A stretch of 64,000 nucleotides of DNA from Argyresthia goedartella (lineage: Eukaryota > Arthropoda > Insecta > Lepidoptera > Argyresthiidae): assembly GCA_949825045.1 (NCBI GenBank), contig OX463829.1, forward strand, positions 8,246,001 to 8,310,000, in the 5' to 3' direction. The position numbers and the translations under genes are program-made. Numbering within the stretch: position 1 is the stretch's first letter; the number at the start of each line of letters is the position of its first letter. The notes under the pieces were generated by a model, which saw only the letters and a list, made by a program, of their open reading frames with translations, had not been told where the DNA came from and did not search any database. Shown in pieces: positions 21,756 through 32,929 of this stretch.

Positions 21756-23440
21756 CAAAGTAGCTTACCTACTCAAAAATACTCAAACAGCGAATGATCA
21801 CTATACGGACTTATTCAACAAACTGTCAGATAGTTTCGAAAAAAAATAATAAATAATAAAGTAGGGTTTAGCGAATGGGCAACAAAGGGAATCAGTAAAA
21901 GTAAACACTTACACTTCATGCACTTATGGCAAAAAAACATCTTTACATGACCCATTTTTTATTCAGCATGTAAAATAATATTCAAAAATATTTAGGGACG
22001 TCTGCCATAAAGTTAAGTGCAAACCCATAAAAACGAAGATTCTTACTTACATCGTCGAATAAAACTAAAACAATTTGGAATATTATAAATAGAGAAGCGA
22101 TAAAACAAAATCAGGAGACCGTAGCTTTTTACTTAAGATTGAAGATAAACTATTAACTTCTACCGATGGCATCTCGGGCGCATTTGAACAGTTCTTTACA
22201 AATGTTCCAATTGTTACTACGGCTTCTTTAAACTCGTCTCCTGATCTTACTGAATCATTTTTAAAAGAAAATGTTCAAAAGTGCAATCTAGATTTCTCAC
22301 TCGCATATATTGAGGCCTGTGGCATAATTAAAACATTTAAGTTGTTAAATTTGAAAAAATCCGAGGATCTCTGGGGCTCGCCAGTAAAAATTATTAGCTC
22401 GGTGATAGACGAACTTGCCCCTCATTTAGCTAAAATCTTCAATAAATGTTTAGATGAAACAATCTTTATTTAAAAGCAGCGATAGGGGTAACCCCACAAA
22501 TTTAAGACCCGTCTCGGTTCTACCCGTATTGAGTAAATTTTTGAGAAGATTATATTGGGTCAGTTGCTGGCGCACTTCAATATTTAGAAGGGAGGGTTCA
22601 AAAAAATGACATTAATAGGACAAAATCGTCGGGTTCTCAGGTGAAGATGGGATTCCCACAGGGATTTATTCTGGGTCCGTTCCTTTTCCTCGTGTATGTA
22701 AATGATTTGTCATTCATGGTACAAAACATGTCAGAGATAGTATTATTTGCAGATGACACGTCACTAGTTTAAAAAATAAGGAGACAGGAAAATGACTTAC
22801 AGGAAACAAATAATGCTCTCTTGCGAGTACTAGACTGGTTTACTGCCAATAACTTGCTTCTGAATTTAAAAAAGACAAAGTGTATAAAATTAACTTTACC
22901 TAATGTGAGGCAAGTTGAGAGAAACATTGTATTGGGGAAAGACAAACTAAAACTAGTAGATGAAACTGTATTTCTCGGCATCACTTTTGATGCCAAACCA
23001 CAGTGGGGTTCCCATATTGTAAAATTATCGCAGCATGGTGTATTGTCTTTAACCTTGAATTGGTTCATAGTTAATAATTTATTGTTAAACGCTGGTAAAA
23101 CCAAGTGTATCAAATTCTCACTTCCAAATGTCAGGCAAGTTGAGACCAGTTTAGACAACAGCACGTTAGAATTAGTAAATGATACGAAGTTTCTTGAAAT
23201 AACCATTGATGGCAAATTGCAGTGGGGACCCCACATAGATAAATTGGCTGGTAAATTAAGTTCTGCGGCTTACGCTGTTAGGAACATCAGACAAAGCACG
23301 GATGTCCTATGGTATCTTGTTGTGGGGGAAAGCAGCGGATATTCAAACTATTTTTATTTTACAGAAAAGAGCTATTCGAGCAATTTATAATTTAATACAA
23401 ACAGACTTCTTAAGAGAGAATTTATTTTCGAAAATATAAT
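21756..23440 (+). pseudogene. LINE-A reverse transcriptase, 5' portion
   Basis: Non-LTR element lacking its endonuclease. Decayed frames from about 21790 (FSEWATKGISKSKHLHFM) lead into a 110-codon stretch before the RT core (22130-22470). The RT boxes follow: NPTNLRPVSVLPVLSKFL, MGFPQGFILGPFLFLVYVND (22645-22715) and LFADDTSLV (22743-22770; both catalytic aspartates retained). Then comes a duplicated thumb-side module and ILLWGKAADIQTIFILQKRA in a shifted frame. Several stops and frameshifts. The sequence breaks at 23440 after FENIMYV and resumes at 28728. Confidence 0.85.
22832..23245 (+). repeat. tandemly duplicated RT module
   Basis: Two diverged copies of one protein module stand in tandem in a single frame. 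Copy 1 (22835-23020) reads WFTANNLLLNLKKTKCIKLT ... LGITFDAKPQWGSHI; copy 2 (23058-23245) reads WFIVNNLLLNAGKTKCIKFS ... LEITIDGKLQWGPHIDKL. Between them the sequence is short and different. Confidence 0.8.
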
Positions 23441-24795
23441 GTATGTACCCAAAGTTTATCACTTACGGAGAAAAAAAGTACACCGAGGGAGGGAGTATTT
23501 GCGAGGTCTTCAATAGCTTCTTCCAGAGTGTTTTTATCCCGCCGGCCGATGAATATCCTAACATAGAGTTACCACCATCACAGTCTGGCGTCACTTTCGA
23601 TGTTCACTCAATCACGCTCACTGACAATCAAGTCCTAGAAGCTCTTAAACAACTTTATTGCAACAAAGGTTCAGGGAGTGACAACCTACCTCCGTCGTTT
23701 ATCTCTCGTAGCCGCCAAGCGCTACACCGGCCTCTGACTATTCTATATAATCGATCATTAAAGGAAGGATTTTTCCCGAGCGCCTGGAAAACCGCACTTA
23801 TCGTGCCTATACACAAAAAGAACTCTAAATTAAAGGTCGAAAACTACCGGCCCATATCTATCCTGAATATATTTGCCAAAATATTAGAAAAATTAGTATA
23901 CGACACTTTCTATCTTTGTTTATCAAAAGGAATACCCGCCGAACAGCACGGCTTCCTCCGAGGCCGGTCTACTACCACGAATCTCGTTCTGTTCACGAAC
24001 TTCTGCCTTAATTCAATGGAAAAACGTCGGCAGGTTGATGTGATCTACACTGACTTCGAAAAGGCCTTTGATCGTGTGGATCACACCATCCTGCTGCGCA
24101 AATTGTAACACCTAGGAATTCACGGGGACCTACTGCGCTGGATACAATCATACCTCACCAAAAGGTCACAGGCGGTTGTGGTTGGTGGGATCAGATCAAA
24201 CTTCGTGGATATATCATCTGGTGTCCCACAAGGATCCCACTTGGGGCCCCTCTTGGACAACTCTTATCTATACGACATTTACACCTGCTTTAGTCGTGCG
24301 TCCTTTCTTATATACGCAGACGATACAAAAATATTTATGGATATCAAGGGACCGACGGACTGTGCTTACCTTCAAAATGACCTAAACACATTATCAAAAT
24401 ACTACATCACTAATAGAATTAAAGTTGATACCATGAAATGCCAATTAATATCCTTTTCACGGAAAACCAGTCACTTGCACTTCTCATACACAATCCAGGA
24501 TCAGCGTATTGAACGTTTTCAACTAGTGCGTGATCTTGGCGTACACCTGGATCACCAATTAAATATGAACGAGCATGTAGATATCATCACCAGGAAAGCC
24601 TTCAAAAACTTAGGGTTTGTACTGCGCACCTGCCAACCTTTTAGGGATATATCTTGCATAAAAAAGGTGTTCTTCGCATATGTACGTAGTATACTTGAAT
24701 ATGCTTCAAGTATTTGGAATCCCCACTACATCACACACCAGCAAAATCTTGAAAAAATTCAATCCAAATTCCTCAAACAATTTAATAATAATGCC
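23441..24795 (+). pseudogene. LINE-B reverse transcriptase (Jockey-type)
   Basis: About 450 codons in one frame with a single internal TAA at 24106-24108, where the context implies a sense codon (RKL then HLGIHGDLLRW). RT landmarks in order: NYRPISILNIFAKILEK, EQHGFLRGRSTTTNLVLF, VIYTDFEKAFDRVDHT, ISSGVPQGSHLGPLL, IYADDTKIF (YADD at 24313-24324), then FLIYAD-distal LVRDLGVHLDHQLNMNEHVD and the CIKKVFFAYVRSILEYASSI segment. It is 5'-truncated at 23441 and cut at about 24790 by the Pao element. Its 3' end is at 28554-28727. Confidence 0.88.
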
Positions 24796-26407
24796 ACCCG
24801 TTTGGATCAAATGTCCTAGCCACCGTTGAAAGGACGTTCCGTTTCGTCCAGACCTTCGGGGAGTCCAACTCGACCCGATACGAAAACATGTCTGACACCG
24901 GCTGGTACTGGACGCCTAATACCGACAACATATTTGGATTTTCCAAATTTTCAAAAATGTGGGGATCCTGCTGGTAGTCATCCGGAAGACCAGTCAGTAA
25001 CTCTGGAGAGTTCGACATCCATTTCCGGAGCTCGTAACCTCCACCCCGTAAGAGCTCAACTAGCTCGTCCCGTCGAGCGAGCGCCTCCTCTACGGAATCT
25101 GCACCGGTACAGATATCGTCCACGTAGAGATCCTGCTCCAGGATCGCTGCTCCTCTAGGGAAGTTTAACCGTTCTCGATCCGCTAACTTCCGCAGAGTGC
25201 GAATCGCCAAATAAGGACTAGACCGTAGCCCGTACGTGTTGGTGTTCAGCTCGTACACCCTGAGGGGCTGATCTGGGCTCTCTCGCCACAGTATCAGCTG
25301 ATACCGTCTATCGTCAGGGTGAATGACCGTCTGTCTAAACATCATCCGGATGTCAGCTACAAACACAACATTGTGTCGACGGAACCGTGTGATAACATCC
25401 GCGATGTCATGGTTCAACTTCGGCCCTGAATGCAAACACTGGTTCAGGTTCATGCCGCTAGATGTTGATGCCGATCCATCGAACACTACCCGTATTTTGC
25501 CCTCCGGGGTCCTCAAGACCGCGTGGTGGGGCAGGAAGCAGTGGTCTTCACGCTTCCAGTCGATACCCGAAACCGACATGTGGCCGAGCGACTCGTATTC
25601 CCGCATGAAGTCGACGTACTTCTGCCGGAAAATCCCGTCACGCTTCATGCGTCGTTCCATCGACAGAAGCCGCGTCTCGGCTGCATGGTATGAACTGCCC
25701 AGCGGCGGGCGATCACTCCGAAATGGAAGACGTGTGAGAAATCGACCTGACCGAAGGCGACCAGTATTGTTCCGATAAAACTGTTCACACACTTCTTCAA
25801 CCGGGTCCAACCGGCGGACCGTAGGTGGTTCCTCCACCTCCCAAAACTTCTGTATCACCTCCGAGAGTACAGAACCGAATAAGGGACTACGAGTCGCTAG
25901 GCGTGGGGCAGCCGGCATGACCGGACCCATTACCGCATGGCCCAGTCTGGTGTTGACCGAAACCAGACCAGTCGCCTGCAACACGTGGACACCTGGCACT
26001 AACAGGTATCCCAAGGCATCGACACCCAATAAAATGTCTACTGGGCCCGGAATATCGAACTCCGGGTCAGCCAGTGACAACCCAGCGACCAACTGTCGCA
26101 CCGAGGGCGACAACCGTACGTGAGGGTGTGAGCCCATCACATTAGGCATGACTAATGCCGTGACCGTCAGATTCACCGATGAATCCACCCGTGACGAGAG
26201 AGTAATCCGACATACTCCCTTAACGGAACCGACTTCCGTGTTCCGAATTCCCCGAATGGAATGTGGATACTCCCTTACCGAAATGCCCAACCGTCTTACA
26301 AGGTTGCACGAGACTAAGCACCCCTGGGCCCCCGAGTCTAATAGTGCTCGTGCCACACAAGATTTGCCGTCCGAACTCCACGCTATCACCGAGGCGGTGG
26401 GGAGCAT
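24782..26407 (-). CDS. Pao-type pol fragment: protease and reverse transcriptase
   Basis: 541-codon uninterrupted minus-strand frame. Residues 1-60 contain the aspartic protease motif ALLDSGAQGCLVS. About residues 290-470 carry the RT: FLPHHAVLRTPEGKIRVVFD, then FVADIRMMFRQTVIHPDDRR (catalytic Asp), TYGLRSSPYLAIRTLRKLAD and LEQDLYVDDICTGAD (YVDD near 25115-25128). The order protease-RT and these signatures are those of BEL/Pao LTR retrotransposons. The frame stops within the connection region just after TVARTFDPNGW, where it meets LINE-B. RNase H and integrase are absent, so the copy cannot act alone. The lack of stops suggests it is young. Confidence 0.9.
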   Translation of the reverse strand: MLPTASVIAWSSDGKSCVARALLDSGAQGCLVSCNLVRRLGISVREYPHSIRGIRNTEVGSVKGVCRITLSSRVDSSVNLTVTALVMPNVMGSHPHVRLSPSVRQLVAGLSLADPEFDIPGPVDILLGVDALGYLLVPGVHVLQATGLVSVNTRLGHAVMGPVMPAAPRLATRSPLFGSVLSEVIQKFWEVEEPPTVRRLDPVEEVCEQFYRNNTGRLRSGRFLTRLPFRSDRPPLGSSYHAAETRLLSMERRMKRDGIFRQKYVDFMREYESLGHMSVSGIDWKREDHCFLPHHAVLRTPEGKIRVVFDGSASTSSGMNLNQCLHSGPKLNHDIADVITRFRRHNVVFVADIRMMFRQTVIHPDDRRYQLILWRESPDQPLRVYELNTNTYGLRSSPYLAIRTLRKLADRERLNFPRGAAILEQDLYVDDICTGADSVEEALARRDELVELLRGGGYELRKWMSNSPELLTGLPDDYQQDPHIFENLENPNMLSVLGVQYQPVSDMFSYRVELDSPKVWTKRNVLSTVARTFDPNGWHYY

Positions 26408-26871
26408 GACCGTCTGTGGAGTGGCGGCACCCTGTAAGTGGGCGGCGTGTCCTTAGCGGGAACCTCCGCAGGATCCGAACCCGCTGGGACCCCCGTCGGC
26501 CTGGTAACTCGGCTGCTGATATGCCACCGGTGGCATCAGACCGTATGTACATCAGGGGGTCCCAACCCGCATAATAGGCCCCTCGCTGTCCCGGTACCCG
26601 ACCATACCGGACTGTGAACGGTGTGCCCGGTGGCCACCGTGGATGGAGGGGGGAGAGCGGATCCAACCTGGGGCGCTCTAGGAATGGGGGCGACATCCGA
26701 CTGTTCGCCTCCCTGTTCGCCTCCCAGAGCGACGGGCAGGGTGGCGCAGAAGGTGGTGGGCTCCCAGCCTTCGCGCCACTCATAGGTGCCATCTGACACC
26801 CGCCCGTAACACGCGGTGAGCCAGCGGCCCCAAGTCCTCGCTGACCCTGGACAGCGGCGACCGAACCCCGG
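26408..26871 (-). other. Pao gag-pol linker, frames broken
   Basis: Proline- and glycine-rich open frames exist in two registers, but none shows a domain. This is where a zinc-knuckle region would be expected; stops appear in each frame. Confidence 0.5.
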
Positions 26872-27747
26872 CTATTGCCTGCATTCACCCTTCAAAAAAT
26901 CCGTTAATTTGACGAGCGTGGGCAGTTCCGAGCTACTGCCCCCATGCAGCTGTTCAAACCGACTTTGAACAGCTGCAGGCATTCGTGACAAAACCATATA
27001 TAACACGATATATGACCATTGGTCTACCGGCAGACCAAGGTTCTGAAGGGCCTTAGTGGCCACCAGCACAGGGTTGAGCACCTGTACCCGGATGTCAACA
27101 TCCCGGGTTACTCTTGGGATGCTAAACAGCTTCCCCAGCTGCGCATCAACCAACCGCCGTTTGTGTTGGTAGCGGTCAAACAATATGGCCCGGGCAATCT
27201 CATAATTGCTCGCCGTGACCGTTAGGTGACCGACCAGCTCCTTCGGTTCACCCCGCAGTGCCATCAATAGTTGGGCCAACTTGTAGGCGTTGTCCAGTTC
27301 GTCCCGACCGTGGACCAGACTATCGAATAAATTGATGAATGCCAGCCACTCATCAATTGCCCCACCGTAGGCCGGAATCTCCAGGTGTGGCAGCCGTCCA
27401 ACAACACCCTTAGGGGGCGGGTCTCCGCTACCCTCCCCGCGGTCATCCCGACGCGACCGCTTAATTTTTTCGGCGCGACGCTCGATGTCGCCCAAGCACT
27501 CCATCGCTTGGGCAGCATCCGCGCAGAGCTGCTTCACTGCAGCCACCGAGGCCTCATCCGTAAGCCCGAGGGCTTCAGCCTCCGCAGCCAGCCGACACAC
27601 CTTCCCGACGCGTGTCATTGCGTCCTCCACACGCTTGAGCAGGACATCGTCCATGTCAGGTCGCTCCACATACTTGTGAGTATGGGCGAGCCATCTCATC
27701 TCCTCACGGACACCATACCGCAGTACCGTCAAGGGCGAAGGTGCCAT
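26872..27747 (-). CDS. Pao-type gag protein
   Basis: 291-codon intact frame starting at an ATG (27745-27747) downstream of the candidate LTR. It has a coiled-coil-like N-terminal part, a basic patch KIKRSRRDDR, then LPHLEIPAYGGAIDEWLAFI and LFDSLVHGRDELDNAYKLAQ, characteristic of the DUF1759 gag domain of BEL/Pao elements. It ends KLTDFLKGECRQ. No clear CCHC knuckle was seen in 26408-26871, where frames are interrupted; pol starts in a different frame (26407), so an expression shift or a small indel lies between. Confidence 0.85.
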   Translation of the reverse strand: MAPSPLTVLRYGVREEMRWLAHTHKYVERPDMDDVLLKRVEDAMTRVGKVCRLAAEAEALGLTDEASVAAVKQLCADAAQAMECLGDIERRAEKIKRSRRDDRGEGSGDPPPKGVVGRLPHLEIPAYGGAIDEWLAFINLFDSLVHGRDELDNAYKLAQLLMALRGEPKELVGHLTVTASNYEIARAILFDRYQHKRRLVDAQLGKLFSIPRVTRDVDIRVQVLNPVLVATKALQNLGLPVDQWSYIVLYMVLSRMPAAVQSRFEQLHGGSSSELPTLVKLTDFLKGECRQ

Positions 27748-27915
27748 GGTTACCGATTCAATTGTTTCTGGTCCTATGCTTCACTACCGAACTAAGCACA
27801 GCCAGAGACCAGCACTTGCCCGTCAGCGCTGGGCACAGAAATTAAAACTAAGTTGTAAAAACCAAGGCAACCACTAAAACAATTAAATCCTAAACAATAT
27901 TTAATATGGTCGCCC

Positions 27916-28553
27916 TGTGGACATACACCTTATAAATATACACTCTAAGTCAATTAGAGAATGCCACCATAAAATACAATACAAAATTAACCCACAAAAC
28001 TGGATTCCGAAATCCAAGCTATTTTTAATATAATGAAGCTAGCTGTGACCTTCTAGAAGTGGCCCCTCCGATCGAAAGCTCGATTCGGGGCAGGAATACG
28101 GGATAAGGGCACAAGTTTGGGTAGGATCAGGAATGAATCTCACTGTCGCTGCCCGACGCTGTCGCCGGCGTGCTGCCTGCCGACACGTGGAGTCGCCGTC
28201 CGATACGACGATGTCCAATCAACACGGATCACTTAACCGCTGACGCGAATCTACTTATTTCCCGACGATGTGGTAGATTTACACTCCGACCAGGCTCGAC
28301 ACCTGTATTAGACGATTGTTACACCGAATTACAATCAATGGCCCGATGCCTGAGCAGACATGTTTGTTCTCCCGACGAGAAAAGATAACCTCCAATTTTT
28401 CATCTCGTTGGTACGAGTGACAGCTGCGGTCCGTTTCCGCTAGTGATGTCCCGATTACTCGCGGTCGATCCGCGCAACAAAAAACCGGTGCGTTCCGAAG
28501 CATAAATATTAAACAGCATTCACACCAACCCCCTCTCAATAATACAAAAAACA
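27916..28553 (-). repeat. candidate Pao 5' LTR, about 638 bp
   Basis: On the minus strand the segment starts TGTTTTTTGTATTATTG and ends TATGTCCACA, giving TG...CA termini. It is followed directly by GGGCGACC, a 7-of-8 match to the TGGCGACC primer site for tRNA-Arg. No second LTR is present in the window, so the boundaries are inferred from termini and position only. Confidence 0.45.
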
Positions 28554-28727
28554 TAGTTCCGAATAAATAACCTATCTATTTTACCAACCCCATAATTTAA
28601 GGAGTCTTGAATTAAGTAATTTATGGAAACCTATAATTAGCTGTAGTAAATAAGTAATTTAATTAAGATAATTAAACTGTAACGCTGTTGGTTTTCTGAA
28701 TAAATAAAAATAAAATAAAATAAAAAG
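28554..28727 (+). mobile_element. LINE-B 3' end with A-rich tail
   Basis: AT-rich segment ending in AATAAAAATAAAATAAAATA-type tail, directly followed by GTAC and the continuation of LINE-A. This position and tail are expected for the 3' end of the inserted LINE-B. Confidence 0.65.
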
Positions 28728-29262
28728 TACGCAAGAACCTTACAACATTTTCCAAACTTAGCGATAGCTGTAATGTTAACCTAAGAAATAATCACAGACC
28801 ATGTGCGCCCCGATTTAGACTCGCGAAGGTTAGCAATTCTTTCAAGGGTTAGTGCATTCTGTACAACAATAAGATACCTCTGGAGATTTTGAAATTGCCA
28901 TTTGAGCAATTTAAAAAGCATGTTAAAGCGACTTTGTCGAAAAAGGGATATTGCAATGTTCAAGATTAATTAAATGACAGGACTGTATGGGGTTAATCTC
29001 GCTCAACACAAGGTCTGTGTTGAGCCAGATTAACCCTGTTAATAATTTTGTAATTATTTATTCCTGCTTATTAATCATAACAATTAAATTTTCATATTTG
29101 TATTAGTTAAGCACAACCTATTTTTAAAAGAGATCTAAAAAATCAATCTGTGGGAGTTTCTAGGCCCTCCTTCTCCCACAGTGGTCCAATGTAGAGAAGA
29201 GACAAAAAATGACGTTTGCGAAGTATATGTAAATATCTACAGTAATAAAGTTCTTTGACTTT
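28728..29262 (+). pseudogene. LINE-A 3' portion and 3' UTR
   Basis: Resumes the LINE-A protein with VRKNLTTFSKLSDSCNVNLR (28730-28790). It ends in another frame with YNKIPLEILKLPFEQFKKHV and KKGYCNVQD before TAA at about 28967. A 290-bp 3' UTR follows and terminates in repeats of TTTGACTTTTGACTTT. The same 3' UTR recurs at 32930-33389 and 37977-38215. Confidence 0.8.
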
Positions 29263-29960
29263 TGACTTTTTTTATGCAGTTAAAATAATCACGGAATTGA
29301 CTGACGTTGCAACTGCTAGGCTTGTATATTTTAGTTATTTCCATAGCATTATCCCTATCGGCATACTACTATGGGGACGGGCTGCTGACATTGAGACTAT
29401 CTTCATTTTGCAGAAGAGAGCGATCCGATTTATTTATAAGCTATGTAATAGAGAGTCTCTGAGAGATTTCTTCAAAGAAACCAACATCCTAACTGTTGCA
29501 AGTCAATATATCTATGAAAACATAATGTAAGTGAGGAAAAATATCAGTAGCTTTATAACCATTGATAGCCGCCACAATGTGCAAAATAGAAATAAACCTT
29601 CTTTTCCAATGTTCAGACTCACAAAAGTTAGTAGTTCTTTTATGGAAAAACTGTATACGCTTCTACAATAAAATTCCGCAAGAAATACAAGACTTAACTG
29701 AAGCTCGATTCAAAAAATGTAAAAAGCACACTTTGTGCACAAAAGCCTACTACAAAATTAATGTCTTTTTACAAGACATCTGGCATTAAACCAGTTCTTT
29801 GCTCCCTATATATGTACTAATAATTAGGCACCTACTTAATGTTATATTATGCTTGCTTGATTATGTTATGACGTTCATTAAGCCTCAATTTTTGTGCTAT
29901 TACGAATTCTTATGATATTATGATATGAATCTTTGTGACATTATGATATGAATCTTTATA
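29263..29960 (+). pseudogene. second LINE-A-like 3' fragment
   Basis: Begins immediately after the LINE-A tail. Encodes ATARLVYFSYFHSIIPIGIL, then AADIETIFILQKRAIRFIYK, then VRKNISSFITIDSRHNVQNR after one stop. It ends FYNKIPQEIQDLTEARFKKC and INVFLQDIWH with TAA at 29787-29789. A TTATGATATGAATCTTTGTG block is duplicated in its 3' UTR (29910-29960). Diverged from the copy at 28728-29262. Confidence 0.75.
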
Positions 29961-32195
29961 CTGAATTGAACAAAACATCAATTAGCCATGTAAAAAAGGT
30001 ACGAAACTGAGAAAAAAACATTTCGATATAATTGTGTTCCTAACTAAAATCCGTTATTTCCATCAAAAAATATTACAGGATTACTTGAAATATCCTTAAA
30101 AACAATGTATTTATTTTGTCCTCTACGGTGTAGTTTGTTTAAATTCCCTTCGCCGTTAAGTTGGCTGTTCTGTAAAGTGTTGAGTATCAACAGTTTTACT
30201 GTCAGTCGATAACGCAGATGTCAGTCGGAACGTTTTTTTTTTTTGATATTATGGTTTTTTAGTTTTGAAATCGGAACAAACAGCCTCAAGTACAACGGTT
30301 CCAAAACTGTGAGCAAGTGATTTCACGAGGAGTGCTATTTTAAAAATTATTTAAAAAATAATTAGAAATCTGTTAATCGAAATATTCAAATAAATAAAAT
30401 GTAGCACGTTTTTTAAGCATGGCCCATTTGAAAGCTATGCGATTTTAAAGGATTGATTTCACAGATACAGAAACAGGTTCTGTTTTGATATACGATCTAC
30501 GCGTATATTATCATAATAGAAAAATGCCTTCTGGTTGTTTTCGTTGGATATTCCTCTTGACTGCCCCAATAAATAAAAGAATAGTTGATACGAAAATATA
30601 TTGATCATAAAACAACAGAGAGAACCATTATATTCTCTCTAGGAGCAGTGTCTAAAAAAATTGTGTGTAGGTACAAATAAAATTTAAGAAATATAATCTA
30701 TGGGGACAAGCGAAGCGAGGTTAACCTATTTTGGTTAATGTACATGCTTGCCAAGTTTTGGCACATGCCCGCAAGCACAAGCCAGCAAGCCCCATTCGCC
30801 CATAATTGCATAAATGAATTAGTATGAAAATCAAACCACCTAAAACGCTGGGCACTTCCCACATTCCGAAAAAATATATAATAAGAAGACATCCCATTCC
30901 TTCAGTTTATGTTTGAAAACATTATATCTCGATGGGAACTATATGAAAAAAAAGATGTTCCTCACGGAAATTTGCTATTTATTGGGATCTAAAAAGAACA
31001 TTGATATAGTTTTTCCGTCAAAAACAGGTAGGTATTAAAAATATCTTAAAACTGGGTTATTTAAATTAATGAATAATCATTCGTTTTGAAGAAAAAAAAA
31101 CACTTAATTTTCGCACTGTTCTGCCGCAGCGACAGACGTACGTGTATCAGGTCACAGGAGCTCATTTTTGAACTGCTCACAGTAGAATTTCGACTGCAAA
31201 ATTTCGGCTAAATTCGGTTTCATATAAAACTCCTGTTTCGTTTACACGGGGGCGTAGCAAAATGAGTTGTCTGCCGACTCATGCGCACAATCCCGGCTGA
31301 CTTGTGCGACGGCGAGACGGGAGCGAGGGGAGGGAATCGAATCGATTATACGGTATACAGCAGGCTTTTTTTTTCACTGGGGTGTTATGATAAACGGCAA
31401 TTTAGGCTTTTGTACTAATTCACAGACAGTGTATAGACTATCGTTATCGTAACAACACTAGTTGTTTGACACTGATTTGGTAATAAAATATTTAAAAACA
31501 TATAATAGCATATGGTAGTAGTTTTGAAATATATCCGGATTTGCACATAAACGTTTATACAAGATATGACACTGTCTGCCCAGCAGTCTTCCACTTTTGA
31601 GTGGATTCACCCAGCATGTTCTTCTATTATCATCTTCTGTGTCTTAGAAATATGCTTCGTAAATCATTTGTATTACATCCATTGCACGACACAAGCATCC
31701 TGTGCAAACAAAGCTGAATAACTTACGCTCGTGTGGCCAACCAATTGAATTTCTGCTGAGCAGAAATTTCGCAGCCGAAAGTCGGCGACTTACGGCTCAA
31801 ATAAATGAGCTCGTGTGACTTGAAACTAACAGCCATATAGCGGTGTGAACTAGGACGCCCATGATGATTTCGGAGTAGTAGTCCGCCCCTAACAGTATGT
31901 GGATAGGGCCCAGGTATGTAGTATGATGGGTCAGCTAGTTTAATGTTCTCGAGATGATCGAAGTTCTCATGTTTCAAATTGGTGTATTGTGAACTTTATT
32001 TTAATATGGTTGTGTCCAAAATGTCAACCACTACGCATCGAGTTGCAAATTATATCGATACATTTGTGTTTTACTTGCGTGAGTTCTGGATCTCATTGTA
32101 CAAATTGGCATTTGACGGGGATTGTGGCTTGCGGAATCTTGGCGAGCATGTAAATCAAGCAGAAACACCTTGTGGACTTTTTTTGGTGAACTTGA
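29961..32195. other. non-coding, no gene recognised
   Basis: Mostly AT-rich. A 250-bp GC-richer patch lies at 31100-31370, and short inverted motifs occur around 31740-31820 (GAAATTTCGCAGCC / CAGAAATT type). No exon, tRNA or RT signature was found. Confidence 0.4.
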
Positions 32196-32310
32196 AGAGG
32201 GCCCAGAAAGAGATGACGCGAGGACCTGGAAAGATATCTCAATGGCAGGAGAAGGCTAAAGATAGGGAGATGTGGTCTAAGAGTGGGGAGGCCTTTTATC
32301 CGCAATAGGA
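32196..32310 (+). pseudogene. possible LINE C-terminal tail
   Basis: One frame reads ISQWQEKAKDREMWSKSGEA then FYPQ and stop, and the overlapping frame reads RTWKDIS. Both resemble the last residues of RTE-type LINE proteins (a 'W---A-DR--W---GEA' ending). Short and unsupported by neighbours. Confidence 0.35.
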
Positions 32311-32929
32311 AACACCACAGGCTGCATGAAAAAAAACTTTCTCGAAGCGCATTAAAAATGGTATTAGCTGGGCCTGCCTCTTCATACTAATTAAGTGTGT
32401 AGGCTGACCCATTTTCTTACTATGCCTGGGAGAAAGTTTCATTAGATTACGTGAAGGGCATACTGTCAGTTTAAGGAGGCAGATTTCTGACAAGAATATG
32501 ACAACCTCCCTACGTAACACAGATCACAGCAGTGAATTCTGAGGCGAACAACACGCACGCACTTAAATTAATACAGGATTATATCCACCATCCTGATTAA
32601 TATAAATTACCTTTCTGTGCGTTCAGGTAAGTAATTAGAAACTGAGTGATATTTAATAATATATTCTTTAGCAATATGGGAGGTGATGGTTACTATTACC
32701 TCTAAAGAGTGTCTTAACCACAGACTTGAATAGTAAGGACATGGCATAAGGCACTTGAAATCGTCGCCACTAAAAGTACCAAAACAGGTAGTGTGAACTG
32801 TTTTCACTCAGTCGCGCTCAGATTGTGACAACTAATTGACGTATCGGTAGTATAAACTAAAATGGTGCGACGTAAAAAATTGCAAATCGTACGGGAGTCG
32901 CGATACAAAAAACAATGAGTGCCATTTTT

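Noticed and set aside
26220..26888. 222-codon minus-strand frame
   Set aside because: Overlaps the Pao gag-pol linker and the start of pol in another register, with Pro/Arg-rich composition and no domain. A shadow of the retroelement.
24826..27795. Several plus-strand frames of 60-151 codons
   Set aside because: All lie antisense to the Pao gag and pol frames, which carry the recognisable domains.
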